From Actinomycetes bacterium (GTDB lineage Bacteria > Actinomycetota > Acidimicrobiia > Acidimicrobiales > Acidimicrobiaceae), in NCBI GenBank assembly GCA_021785005.1, contig JAJYGT010000049.1:1-33135 (forward strand): a stretch of 33,135 bases of DNA. Reading direction: 5' to 3'. The notes under the pieces are model-generated. The model saw nothing but the letters and a program-made list of their open reading frames with translations. It made no database searches and had not been told where the DNA came from. Shown here piece by piece: positions 10,634 to 18,634 of the stretch (position 1 is its first letter; each line of letters opens with the position of its first letter). A program made the translations under genes and the position numbers.

Positions 10634-11245
10634 TTATCTTGATCGCAACTTAAGAATCATAGAGTCCATGTAATAGCGGCGATTTTGGAGCCAGTCCTCG
10701 TAGGTTATCGCGAATATGTTGTGATCTTCCCATACCCCGTTGATCTCGATGTAACGTAAGGCTAGCCCTTCATGGCGCAGCTTTAGTTTTACGGCAACGT
10801 TTAGACTAGCGGTATTTCTTGGTACTATCGAAATTTGAATTCTATGTAATCCAAGATCTTCAAAAGCGAATCTAAAGATTGCCGCGACGGCTTCTGGAAT
10901 TAGGCCACGACCTGCATACTCTTGATCAATCCAATATCCAATTGAAGCTGTTTGTATTGGACCTCTTTGGATGCCGGACAGATTGGCCTCGCCGATGAAA
11001 CGCCCATCAAGAAACACCCCGAACGAATGTGCCGTTCCACTTCTTGCCTCTTGCTCTCGTGCAACACATCGAGACGTGTAAAGTCTCTTGCCATTCGGAT
11101 CGCCCCATCCTTCTGGTGGGAGTGGTTCCCATTGACTTAGCCAATCGCCACAACGCACCCGAACTTCTCGCCAAGCGTCAAAATCGGCGTCTTTTAAAGG
11201 TCTAAGTGTTACCCTATTTGCCCTAAGAATCATTGTCATTTTCAT
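10634..11245 (-). CDS. GNAT-family N-acetyltransferase (RimJ/RimL type)
   Basis: A 203-residue cytosolic acetyltransferase. RVTLRPLKDADFDAWREVR opens the fold; GYWIDQEYAGRGLIPEAVAAIFRFAF (about 117-142) is the acetyl-CoA site with the Q/R-x-x-G-x-G/A-like loop; LHRIQISIVPRNTASLNVAVKL is the conserved strand-helix with the Asn that marks RimJ-type enzymes. These acetylate protein N-termini such as ribosomal proteins, or small amines; the substrate is unknown here. ATGs at residues 1, 3 and 5 are all possible; the first is given. Actinobacterial RimJ homologues are similar in length. Confidence 0.87.
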   Translation of the reverse strand: MKMTMILRANRVTLRPLKDADFDAWREVRVRCGDWLSQWEPLPPEGWGDPNGKRLYTSRCVAREQEARSGTAHSFGVFLDGRFIGEANLSGIQRGPIQTASIGYWIDQEYAGRGLIPEAVAAIFRFAFEDLGLHRIQISIVPRNTASLNVAVKLKLRHEGLALRYIEINGVWEDHNIFAITYEDWLQNRRYYMDSMILKLRSR

Positions 11246-11449
11246 TACTAACCATAGCTCATTTCGGATCGAAACGACTCTGTTTTGTATTTTCGGTTAG
11301 ATTACTATTCTGAATGTAGTTTTTCTATGAGATTTTATCTGATTTACCTTTTGCTTAGGGATTTAGGAGCATAAAAAATCATCTAAGTCTAAACTTCAGG
11401 GATAAGCGCTAATTGAATTCGAGAACCTATGAGCTTGGAAGGGATCTTG

Positions 11450-11905
11450 ATGCAAGTAACGGTGATGGTCAACGGGCAAAATTTCACAAATGATATTGAG
11501 CCACGTATGTTGCTAGTGCATTTTATTAGAGACGTGGTTGGGTTAAAGGGTACAAATGTCGGATGTGAAACGTCAAGTTGTGGTGCTTGCACCGTTCACG
11601 TTGATGGTAAATCTGTAAAGAGCTGTACAGTTCTTGCTGTGCAAGCTGATGGAATGTCGGTTACTACGATAGAGGGTCTTGCCTCGTTGGATGGGGAGAT
11701 GACCGCGTTACAAAAGTCATTCCAGAATTGTCACGCACTTCAATGCGGTTTTTGTACACCTGGGATGATTATGGCCATGGAATCGTTTCTGCTAGAAAAC
11801 GCGTCTCCTTCTGAGGCAGAAGTGCGTCACGCGCTCGAAGGTAATTTGTGCCGATGTACTGGCTATCACAACATCGTAAAAGCAGTTCTCTCAGCGAGTA
11901 CCTGA
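11450..11905 (+). CDS. coxS: [2Fe-2S] small subunit of a CO-dehydrogenase/xanthine-dehydrogenase-type molybdenum hydroxylase
   Basis: A 151-residue electron-transfer subunit with two [2Fe-2S] clusters. The N-terminal plant-ferredoxin-type cluster is [15 protein letters not shown]...C; the C-terminal cluster is CGFCTPGM...[15 protein letters not shown]. It carries electrons from the molybdenum site of the large subunit to FAD in the medium subunit. I prefer the ATG at 11450 (GGAAGGGA at 11437-11444, five bases upstream) over an ATG at 11429 that adds seven residues without a ribosome site. It is the first gene of the cox cluster. The annotation as CO dehydrogenase rests on the neighbours coxD/E/F/G; the actual substrate depends on a large subunit that is not present. 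Confidence 0.93.
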   Translation: MQVTVMVNGQNFTNDIEPRMLLVHFIRDVVGLKGTNVGCETSSCGACTVHVDGKSVKSCTVLAVQADGMSVTTIEGLASLDGEMTALQKSFQNCHALQCGFCTPGMIMAMESFLLENASPSEAEVRHALEGNLCRCTGYHNIVKAVLSAST

Positions 11906-12206
11906 ATGCAGTTTATGAAGTTGCAGCGCCAAGATCGCGGCACTCTCAGGTTTTGTTTTCGTCTGTTCGGGAGATTTTTCTGGCGCTATCAGCACGGTTG
12001 TTTCGGAGATAGCTTTAAGGCTTTATGTTGGGTCGGTACAACATAGCTATCTCGTGATTCAAAGGCCATATGGTACAGTGTTTGTCTCGCTTGGCTTAGA
12101 CAAAATTCAAGAAGTCTTTGCGGATGCGGCGATCGGTCTGGGTAGAGCAAGGATATTTGCTCAATTCGAACTTTTGATGCGATCTTATAGAAAGGCGTGG
12201 AGCGAA
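11906..12206. other. Gene-less gap between coxS and coxM where coxL is missing
   Basis: About 300 bases without a recognised gene inside an otherwise tight cluster. The coxM frame stays open upstream to about base 11920 and could be read as an extra N-terminal segment, but that stretch shows no similarity to CoxM or to the ends of CoxL that I can see, and no good ribosome site. It may be a deletion scar, an untranslated leader or a processing site. Confidence 0.5.
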
Positions 12207-13019
12207 GTGATTCCTGTAAAGTTTGAGTACTATAGAGCGACGGACGTGAGTGATGCGATTGATGTTCTGGCGTCAGCACGCGATGCAAAAGTGATAGCTG
12301 GCGGTCATTCGCTTTTGCCTCTTATGAAGCTGCGATTTGCGTCTCCTATGACACTGGTCGATATAGGTCGAATTTCTTCGCTTTCTTATATTTTGGATCG
12401 TGGCGAATACGTTGCGATCGGGGCGCTAACGAGTTTGCGAGATATTGAGACGTCGCCTATTTTAAAGACATCAGTTCCAATATTGAGTTATGCCGCGTCA
12501 TTTGTAGGTGATCCCTCAGTTAGACATCGTGCCACCATTGGTGGTTCGGTCGTACACGGGGATGCGGCGGGGGATTTACCCTCAGTGATGCTGGCAGTTG
12601 GTGCCACGGTCGTTCTGCAAGGACCGGATGGCAAAAGATCAGTCAGCGTGGACGACTTTTTTTTGGGCTTTTTAGAGACAAATATAAATTTCGATGAGGT
12701 ACTCCTTGAGATTCAAGTTCCAAAATCAGATGCTGGGTGGGCAAGATCGGAGTTCAATAGACGTGCACAAGATTGGGCGATTGTCGGAGTTGCGGTTTTA
12801 GGGGGCAAAAGCCCGCGTGTATCTTTGATAAATATGGCGTCAACTCCAATTCGAGCGTTTGCTTGTGAAGATGCGTTGGTAGCTGGTGGTTCGATCAAAG
12901 AGGCTGCTGATTTAGTTTCTAGCGACTTAGATCCACCCGAGGATTTGAACGCTACTAGCGCATTTCGGAGTCACCTTGCTAACGTGTTAGTTCGTCGCGC
13001 ACTTGAGAGATCATTGTAA
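12207..13019 (+). CDS. coxM: FAD-binding medium subunit of a CO-dehydrogenase-type molybdenum hydroxylase
   Basis: About 270 residues from a GTG at 12207, which places VIPVKFEYYRATDV at the N-terminus as in CoxM proteins; GGAG (12199-12202) lies just upstream. Longer starts in the same frame (12054, 12177) would add up to 51 residues that look unlike the family. FAD motifs are IAGGHSLLPLMKLR near the start and TIGGSVVHGDAAGDLPSVMLAV in the middle; the C-terminus has the usual CO_deh_flav_C features. It accepts electrons from the coxS clusters and passes them to quinone or another acceptor. Gene order here, S then M with no L, is unusual: the standard order is M-S-L. Confidence 0.92.
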   Translation: MIPVKFEYYRATDVSDAIDVLASARDAKVIAGGHSLLPLMKLRFASPMTLVDIGRISSLSYILDRGEYVAIGALTSLRDIETSPILKTSVPILSYAASFVGDPSVRHRATIGGSVVHGDAAGDLPSVMLAVGATVVLQGPDGKRSVSVDDFFLGFLETNINFDEVLLEIQVPKSDAGWARSEFNRRAQDWAIVGVAVLGGKSPRVSLINMASTPIRAFACEDALVAGGSIKEAADLVSSDLDPPEDLNATSAFRSHLANVLVRRALERSL

Positions 13020-13035
13020 AAGATCATTGTGAGCG

Positions 13036-13047
13036 TGAACATGTTCA
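13036..13047. promoter_or_regulatory. 12-bp perfect palindrome before coxD
   Basis: TGAACATGTTCA lies six bases before the proposed coxD start. The form suits a dimeric regulator site. Immediately upstream a ten-base direct repeat (AGATCATTGT at 13008-13017 and 13021-13030) overlaps the coxM stop. No regulator gene is adjacent, so any operator role is inference; it could also be a transcript hairpin. Confidence 0.35.
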
Positions 13048-13053
13048 TCGTTA

Positions 13054-14064
13054 ATGTTGGGGAAATTGTTGAGTAGCTATTCATCTTACGCTGGACGAGG
13101 CAAATCGATCTGCGAGATCCTAGCGATCGAAGACCCTGAGTCCCTTGCGAAACGCATTTCGAACTATGGATACATATCTTCAAGTGAGCTTGCGACTGCT
13201 ATATTTTTAGCGATTACCTTGCAAAAGCCACTTTTATTAGAAGGTGACGCTGGAGTCGGGAAAACTGAAGTAGCGAAAGTTCTTGCGCAGATGCTCGGCA
13301 CGGTCTTGATTCGCCTCCAATGCTATGAGGGCATAGATGTGTCTCAAGCACTTTACGAATGGAACTATTCCAAGCAGCTCTTGCATCTTCGATCGCTTGA
13401 GGTAGCCAAGCAGTCGGCCTCTTCTACAAACATCGACAAGCTGGAGAATGAACTCTATAGTGATACCTATCTCATTCGTCGCGCGTTATTACGAGCCCTA
13501 GACCCAGTTGCGGCCGGTGACAAGCTGCCTGAAGTAGACGGGTTCACACTTCCGGCGGTGCTGTTAATCGACGAATTAGATCGCGCAGACGATGAGTTTG
13601 AGGCTTTCCTGCTCGAGGTGCTCTCTGATTACGCGGTCACGATTCCTGAGTTGGGTACGATCAGTGCGAAGATTCCACCGGTTGTAATAATTACCTCAAA
13701 TCGTACTCGCGACTTACATGATGCTTTGAAAAGGCGATGTTTGTATCATTGGGTGGATCATCCTAGCCCAGATTTGGCATTATCAATATTAATGTTGCGC
13801 GTTCCAGATGCAGATTATTTTCTAGCAGATCAGGTGGCTCGGTTGACCCAAACAATACGTGATCTCGATCTATACAAGCCACCTGGAATATCTGAATCCA
13901 TTGACTGGCTTCGTGCACTTATGGCTCTAGACGTCTCTGAACTTACTGGCTCTGAGATCAAGCGTTCGGTAGCATCAATCTTGAAATATCGCGAAGATGT
14001 TGAGAAAGTTATTGCGAGCGACTTTGACGAATTACTACAAAGTCGTAAACCGAACCCAGACTGA
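13054..14064 (+). CDS. coxD: MoxR-type AAA+ ATPase CoxD
   Basis: A 336-residue AAA+ chaperone. Walker A is GDAGVGKT (64-71), Walker B VLLIDELD (169-176), with a sensor region PPVVIITSNRTRDLHDALKRRCLYHW (arginine finger area) and the MoxR lid after it. In the CO-dehydrogenase system CoxD works with the VWA protein CoxE to mature the [CuSMoO2] active site by providing sulfur or copper; this is family knowledge. An ATG at 13054 lacks a ribosome site; TTG codons at 13066 or 13069 lie just after a GGGG stretch and may be the true start. It precedes coxE by 42 bases. Confidence 0.92.
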   Translation: MLGKLLSSYSSYAGRGKSICEILAIEDPESLAKRISNYGYISSSELATAIFLAITLQKPLLLEGDAGVGKTEVAKVLAQMLGTVLIRLQCYEGIDVSQALYEWNYSKQLLHLRSLEVAKQSASSTNIDKLENELYSDTYLIRRALLRALDPVAAGDKLPEVDGFTLPAVLLIDELDRADDEFEAFLLEVLSDYAVTIPELGTISAKIPPVVIITSNRTRDLHDALKRRCLYHWVDHPSPDLALSILMLRVPDADYFLADQVARLTQTIRDLDLYKPPGISESIDWLRALMALDVSELTGSEIKRSVASILKYREDVEKVIASDFDELLQSRKPNPD

Positions 14065-14106
14065 AAATTAGAGATTAAAGCCAATCTCTTTCGTAAAGGT
14101 GGTTAT

Positions 14107-15210
14107 TTGAACAATATCTACGATTTTGCAGTTCGCTTTTGGGTCTATCTGAACCAGCAGGGGCTAAGTGTAGATCTCGATTCTTTGTCGAACTTCGTCA
14201 GAGGTCTTGTCGTACTCGGATTATCTACTAAGCAGCAGATGCTAGAAGTCGGATTGTGCACGTTAGTGAAAAACGAGCGAGATATAGTACAGTTTGCAAG
14301 ACTATTTGAAGCATTTTTCCACACGCATGACCAAGTACTTGACGACGATGATTTTACGAACTTTGTGTCAGAGATGATTCTTGGTGGCATCGCGGCTAAC
14401 GATAGTATCACGGAATTGTCTAAACGGACCGATGGGTTGTTGAAATACTCTCCGCTTGAAATCCTGGGTGATAAGGATTTTGCTAGTTACAGCGTAACGG
14501 AGTTGGCGCTGCTGGATGAAATTTTTACTAGACATAGAAATTTTGCGAACTTGCGTCATTCCCGTAGGAAGGTGCCTAGTTCCACTGGGAACACCATCGA
14601 TTTGAAGCGGGTTTTGACAAGGTCTACACGCTATTTTGGGGAACCGGTGGAACTTAGCTACAGAGGACGAAACAAAAAACTACAGCGGATGGTATTTCTT
14701 ATCGACACTTCTGGATCCATGACCACATACGCACGTCCGTTTTTGGGTTTTGCGCACGCGACTGCTATTTCACGAAAAAAAGTAGAAGTTTTTGCCTTTG
14801 GCACTAGGTTGACGAGGATCTCGCGAGAAGTTTTAGCTCGTAACGCCGATGATGCTCTTGCGAATGTATCTCATAGGGTCACGGATCTGGCAGGCGGTAC
14901 CAGACTTGGAGAATCATTAAGAGAATTCAATAAGAACTACGGCGTTAATGGAATGGCTCGTGGGGCAACCGTCGTGATTGTCTCAGATGGGTGGGATCGA
15001 GGCGATCCGTCTGTCCTCAACCTTGAAATGCGGCGTTTGCGTTTTGTTGCAAAAAAAATTATTTGGGTCAATCCCCTAAAAGTTCAGCGCGGGTTTATGC
15101 CAACGGCAAAAGGGATGGCAGCGGCACTTCCATACGTTGATGCCTTAGTAGAAGGTCATTCGCTAAATTCGCTACTTGATCTGGCCGGATTAGTCGCATC
15201 CACTCAATGA
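14107..15210 (+). CDS. coxE: VWA-domain protein CoxE
   Basis: A 367-residue protein. The C-terminal half is a von Willebrand A domain with an intact MIDAS metal site: DTSGSM (200-205), Thr265 in GGTRLG, and Asp294 in VSDGWDRGDP. The N-terminal half is helical as in CoxE proteins. With the MoxR ATPase CoxD it forms the maturation pair for the molybdenum-copper site. The start is TTG with AAAGGTGG at 14095-14102. The spacing of 42 bases after coxD and conserved pairing support joint function. It is followed by a hairpin at 15249-15276, so the first cox transcript may end here. Confidence 0.92.
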   Translation: MNNIYDFAVRFWVYLNQQGLSVDLDSLSNFVRGLVVLGLSTKQQMLEVGLCTLVKNERDIVQFARLFEAFFHTHDQVLDDDDFTNFVSEMILGGIAANDSITELSKRTDGLLKYSPLEILGDKDFASYSVTELALLDEIFTRHRNFANLRHSRRKVPSSTGNTIDLKRVLTRSTRYFGEPVELSYRGRNKKLQRMVFLIDTSGSMTTYARPFLGFAHATAISRKKVEVFAFGTRLTRISREVLARNADDALANVSHRVTDLAGGTRLGESLREFNKNYGVNGMARGATVVIVSDGWDRGDPSVLNLEMRRLRFVAKKIIWVNPLKVQRGFMPTAKGMAAALPYVDALVEGHSLNSLLDLAGLVASTQ

Positions 15211-15248
15211 CGCACTGCCACAAGTGTTCAACCTAAGGCGTGCTTGCT

Positions 15249-15276
15249 TTACTTTAGTGACAAAGTGCTAAAGTAA
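15249..15276. terminator. Hairpin after coxE
   Basis: A 9-base perfect stem (TTACTTTAG / CTAAAGTAA) with a 10-base loop, 38 bases after the coxE stop. Only three T follow, so termination would be weak. It splits the cox genes into coxS-M-D-E and coxF-mocA-coxG blocks. The 295-base gap to coxF holds no other recognised element. Confidence 0.4.
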
Positions 15277-15505
15277 TTTGTATCCTAAAAGCCCAGTCGA
15301 CCGTGAGGTCTGATGATTCGGGAATTGAAAGCAATCGTTTGCGCGTTAAACCAACGTAAGTAATTTTTTGATATTTGAGATTTTGTGACTGTACAGCTGG
15401 GTATTGTTTATTCACGCTCGACGCAAATGGTCTGGAGCAGTATGACGCGGCTGGTAAATCTTCAAACAGGAGTACACATGATAGAGGTTTTAACTGGATC
15501 GGCGA

Positions 15506-16771
15506 ATGCTTGAGGTCCTTCGCGATGTTGCTGCTTGGCACGCGAGAGGATGTAGGGTTGCGATTGCGCGAGTGGTGGATACTGTCGGATCTGCGCCACG
15601 CGAGCCCGGAGCGACGATGGCCATTAATGACCGGGGCGAAGTGTCTGGCTCAGTCTCTGGTGGCTGTGTTGAAGGTGCGGTTGCATCTGAGGCTCTTGCA
15701 TGTTTAGGGGTTTCCGAGGTAACTACGCGGTCTGGTTCGGTGCTTGAAATAGATACGCAAGGTGTCGTGACTGAGTCGATTGTACATACCTTTGGCTACT
15801 CTGATGACGAAGCATTTTCGGTAGGACTGACCTGTGGCGGTACCTTGAGAATTTTAATCGAGACACAGGATCTGGAACGATATAGTCTTGTTTGTCGATT
15901 GCTCGAATCAAAGACGGCATTCGTGAGAGTCACCGTAATTGCGGCCCAAAGCGCTGCGGGTGTGCTCGAACAGACACCTGATCAGAGTGCTTGGTTATCT
16001 CAAGAAGGTATAAGTGCTTATGAGGTGCATGGCGGACTTGCTAAAATCGGTGCGACGCTAATTGTTGTGGATGGACAAGCGGTGCTAACACAAATTGAAG
16101 CTAGCGAGCTTGAGGTGGTGCTGCTAAGGGATGCGATTGCTGCACTTGAGTCAGGATTGACAACAGTTAGACACTATGGTCGCAATGGCCAAGCGAAGTT
16201 GGATGAGCTTGAGGTGTTATTCGAGGTGTTCGCTCCACCTCCTCAGATGCTTATCTTTGGCGCGGTAGACTTTACGTTATCTTTAGCGCGACTTGCGAAA
16301 ATGCTCGGGTATAGGGTGACGGTTTGTGATGCGCGTCCGTTGTTCGCGACGAAAAAACGTTTTCCTATGGTTGATGACGTCACGGTAGGGTGGCCGAACG
16401 CAGTATTTGAAACGTTGGCAACACCTCTTGGATCCCGCGATGCTGTATGTGTTTTGACTCATGATCCGAAGTTTGACATTCCCGCTATCACAGAATCTCT
16501 AAAGACCAAGGTGGGGTACCTTGGGGCTATGGGATCTAGGCGCACATGTGATGAGCGACTCAAACGCTTAATTGATCTTGGATACGGAGAAGATGCACTC
16601 GACAGGATTATGGCACCAATCGGTCTAGGCATCGGTGCGCGTACGCCCGAAGAGACTGCAGTTGCGATTATGGCAGAGATAATTTCCAAGCGATATCAAA
16701 AAGTTCCTACATCGCTACGCAATTCGAGCGGGCCGATTCACTCGTTGCACGCAGAAATCACGAAGGCTTGA
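15506..16771 (+). CDS. coxF: XdhC/CoxF-family molybdenum-cofactor insertion protein
   Basis: A 421-residue two-domain protein. The N-terminal XdhC/CoxI domain has GSAPREPGATM (28-38) and GSVSGGCVEGAV (48-59); after a linker with CGGTLRILIE, the C-terminal Rossmann-like domain has LIFGAVDFTLSLARLAKMLGYRVTVCDAR, VLTHDPKFD and YLGAMGSRRT. XdhC proteins bind molybdenum cofactor, protect it, help its sulfuration and hand it to the large subunit of molybdenum hydroxylases. Its presence implies a molybdenum-containing target in the cell although none is coded here. The ATG start is placed by the family N-terminus; no strong ribosome site is visible. Confidence 0.92.
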   Translation: MLEVLRDVAAWHARGCRVAIARVVDTVGSAPREPGATMAINDRGEVSGSVSGGCVEGAVASEALACLGVSEVTTRSGSVLEIDTQGVVTESIVHTFGYSDDEAFSVGLTCGGTLRILIETQDLERYSLVCRLLESKTAFVRVTVIAAQSAAGVLEQTPDQSAWLSQEGISAYEVHGGLAKIGATLIVVDGQAVLTQIEASELEVVLLRDAIAALESGLTTVRHYGRNGQAKLDELEVLFEVFAPPPQMLIFGAVDFTLSLARLAKMLGYRVTVCDARPLFATKKRFPMVDDVTVGWPNAVFETLATPLGSRDAVCVLTHDPKFDIPAITESLKTKVGYLGAMGSRRTCDERLKRLIDLGYGEDALDRIMAPIGLGIGARTPEETAVAIMAEIISKRYQKVPTSLRNSSGPIHSLHAEITKA

Positions 16772-16801
16772 AATCTTGTCTTTACCGTTGGAAGTGAAGT
16801 T

Positions 16802-17365
16802 ATGAAATTGGTGGGTACTTTGCTGGCGGCAGGCTTGTCGTCGCGATTTGAGGGTACTACAAGCAAGTTAGTGGCTCCGTTTCGAGGAAGTACGATCATT
16901 GGTCACTCTTTGAGGGAATTTCGAGAATCAGGGATTGAAGAGCGAAGCGTGGTAGTAGGAATTGCAGCGTTTAATTCGATTGAAATGGATAAAGAAACCG
17001 TTCTTTTCAATTACAAACCTGAGCGCGGTCTAGCGTCATCGTTAGGTGTAGCTCTTGATTGGGCAAACTCTTTGTTAGCGGATGAGATCGTCATCGGCCT
17101 TGCGGATCAGCCACTAATTGGATCGCACGCTTGGCGAATGGTCGCAAACTACCAGGGAAAGCCAATTGTCGTTGCTACCTATGAAGGTCTGCGCCGAAAT
17201 CCAGTGAAGTTGAAAAAAGAGATTTTTCATTTGATAGGCCGCGAGGGAGATCGCGGGGCAAGCGCGCTCTATAGGCTCTATCCAGAGCTTGTGGACGAGG
17301 TTGCAGTTTCTGGAACGCCGATAGATATAGACACCTTGGAGGACTTGCATAAATGGAATTGTTGA
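16802..17365 (+). CDS. MocA/MobA-like molybdenum cofactor nucleotidyltransferase
   Basis: A 187-residue NTP-transferase. The glycosyltransferase-A-type nucleotide loop is LLAAGLSSRFEGTTSKL (7-23, with the signature Lys), followed by a GLADQP metal-binding motif (about 99-104) and RRNPVKL. In molybdenum hydroxylase clusters this family attaches cytidine (MocA) to the molybdopterin, producing the dinucleotide cofactor that CO dehydrogenase uses. The ATG is preceded by GGAAGTGAAG. It starts 30 bases after coxF and overlaps coxG by 13 bases, indicating translational coupling. Choice of CTP over GTP is inferred from context. Confidence 0.88.
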   Translation: MKLVGTLLAAGLSSRFEGTTSKLVAPFRGSTIIGHSLREFRESGIEERSVVVGIAAFNSIEMDKETVLFNYKPERGLASSLGVALDWANSLLADEIVIGLADQPLIGSHAWRMVANYQGKPIVVATYEGLRRNPVKLKKEIFHLIGREGDRGASALYRLYPELVDEVAVSGTPIDIDTLEDLHKWNC

Positions 17366-18030
17366 ATGAGTTTAAAGTGGATGTTCCAATTGAAACGTGT
17401 TGGGCATTATTAACTGACCTCGAGAAGATCGCACCTTGTCTCCCGGGGGCGATCTTGGAGGAGGTCAAGGGCGATGAATACCTCGGAGCCATTAAGGTAA
17501 AAGTCGGGCCTATTACTGCAGCCTATAAAGGTTTTGCGAAATTCCTTGAACTAGACAGTGCGAGTAAAAGTGCGGTAATCTTCGCCGAAGGACGCGAGAC
17601 AAAGGGTCAAGGTAATGCATCGGCAAAGATTCATTTCAGGCTTGATGAAGTGGAAACTTCGACGAAAGTAACGGTGACCACCGAACTCACGATTACCGGG
17701 AAAATCGCTGCTTTGGGCAGAGGTATGATATCCGATATTTCAAAGAAACTTATAGGTCAATTTGTAAAATCACTAGAGGCATTAATAGCTTCTGAACCAG
17801 TTGGGTCCGGTTTAAAAGATCGTGAGTCAATTGCACCAGAGTTAGGCGCAAGCGAGACGACACAGAGTGCTGCTAGTAATGAAAACTTCAGTAATGCTGC
17901 TCCACTAAATCTCGTAAAGACTGCGGGAGGAACTGTCGCAAAGCGAATTCTACCTGCGATTGGTGCGACGATATTTTTTATGATACTTGTTTTTTGGCGT
18001 AGGTCGTCTAAACGCACAAAAGGAGCTTAA
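17353..18030 (+). CDS. coxG: CoxG, SRPBCC-fold membrane-tethered protein
   Basis: A 225-residue protein. Residues 1-about 145 form the CoxG SRPBCC domain: NEFKVDVPIETCWALLTDLEKIAPCLPGA, KVKVGPITAAYKG, then a strand-rich cavity and IGQFVKSLEALI. A flexible linker (about 150-195) leads to one C-terminal membrane helix (ILPAIGATIFFMILVFW) and a basic end, so it is tail-anchored facing the cytoplasm. Family members bind CO dehydrogenase and dock it on the membrane quinone chain. The ATG lies within the previous gene, with GGAGG at 17339-17343 as ribosome site. It is the last recognised cox gene. Confidence 0.9.
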   Translation: MELLNEFKVDVPIETCWALLTDLEKIAPCLPGAILEEVKGDEYLGAIKVKVGPITAAYKGFAKFLELDSASKSAVIFAEGRETKGQGNASAKIHFRLDEVETSTKVTVTTELTITGKIAALGRGMISDISKKLIGQFVKSLEALIASEPVGSGLKDRESIAPELGASETTQSAASNENFSNAAPLNLVKTAGGTVAKRILPAIGATIFFMILVFWRRSSKRTKGA

Positions 18031-18033
18031 CAC

Positions 18034-18570
18034 TTGGCAGCTAGAGCTTGGGATGCCGTACCTGAAAGCGACTATGAAGAGGTATCGCGGCTTTTAGGCA
18101 GAAAGCCAGATGGTATTTTTCAAGTCGTCGCACGATCAGCGCCTGCTAACCTGCCTGCGGTCATTGCGTGTTGGCCAATAATATTGCCGGACCGTCCCAT
18201 GCCTACGTTGTTTTGGCTTTTAGATCCAAGATTGACAAAGGAAGTATCCTCCTTGGAGGCTGCGGGAATAGTCAAAGAAATTAGAAAGTCGGTAGATTCA
18301 CAAGATCTATCGCGCGTCCACGCACGCTATGCAAGCATCAGAGATGCATTAATACCACCTGATTACACGGGACCCAGACCAAGCGGTGGTATTGGAGGCA
18401 CTCGTGGAGGATTCAAGTGCTTGCATTCGCACGTAGCATGGTATCTAATGTCTAAAGAGGATCCAGTGGTCGCGTGGGTTATGGAGCATTATGCCGGATC
18501 ACTATCTATTGATGCAGTAACAGTTTGCGACTTGCCCGTCGGTTTGAGAGCGCTCAATTCTTCAAGATAG
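18034..18570 (+). CDS. DUF501 protein
   Basis: A 178-residue cytosolic protein of the actinobacterial DUF501 family: VSRLLGRKPDGIFQVVARS opening, PMPTLFWLLDPRLTKEVSSLEAAGIVKEI in the middle and GIGGTRGGFKCLHSHVAWYL near the end, with the conserved Cys-Leu-His. Function unknown. In many actinobacteria it directly follows eno-ftsB; here it follows coxG by three bases and starts with TTG behind AAGGAG (18019-18024), so its translation is probably coupled to the cox transcript. That placement is the main sign that the 7-18 kb block was inserted or moved in between. Convergent with lgt. Confidence 0.85.
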   Translation: MAARAWDAVPESDYEEVSRLLGRKPDGIFQVVARSAPANLPAVIACWPIILPDRPMPTLFWLLDPRLTKEVSSLEAAGIVKEIRKSVDSQDLSRVHARYASIRDALIPPDYTGPRPSGGIGGTRGGFKCLHSHVAWYLMSKEDPVVAWVMEHYAGSLSIDAVTVCDLPVGLRALNSSR

Positions 18571-18634
18571 CGATTGTAGTTAAAGCTCTATCAACTCTAA
18601 ATGCTTGAAAATTTGGATTTTCGTAGCTACTAAA

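Noticed and set aside
12054-12206. Earlier GTG start for coxM at 12054
   Set aside because: It adds 51 residues that do not resemble CoxM; the family N-terminus matches at 12207, with GGAG upstream.
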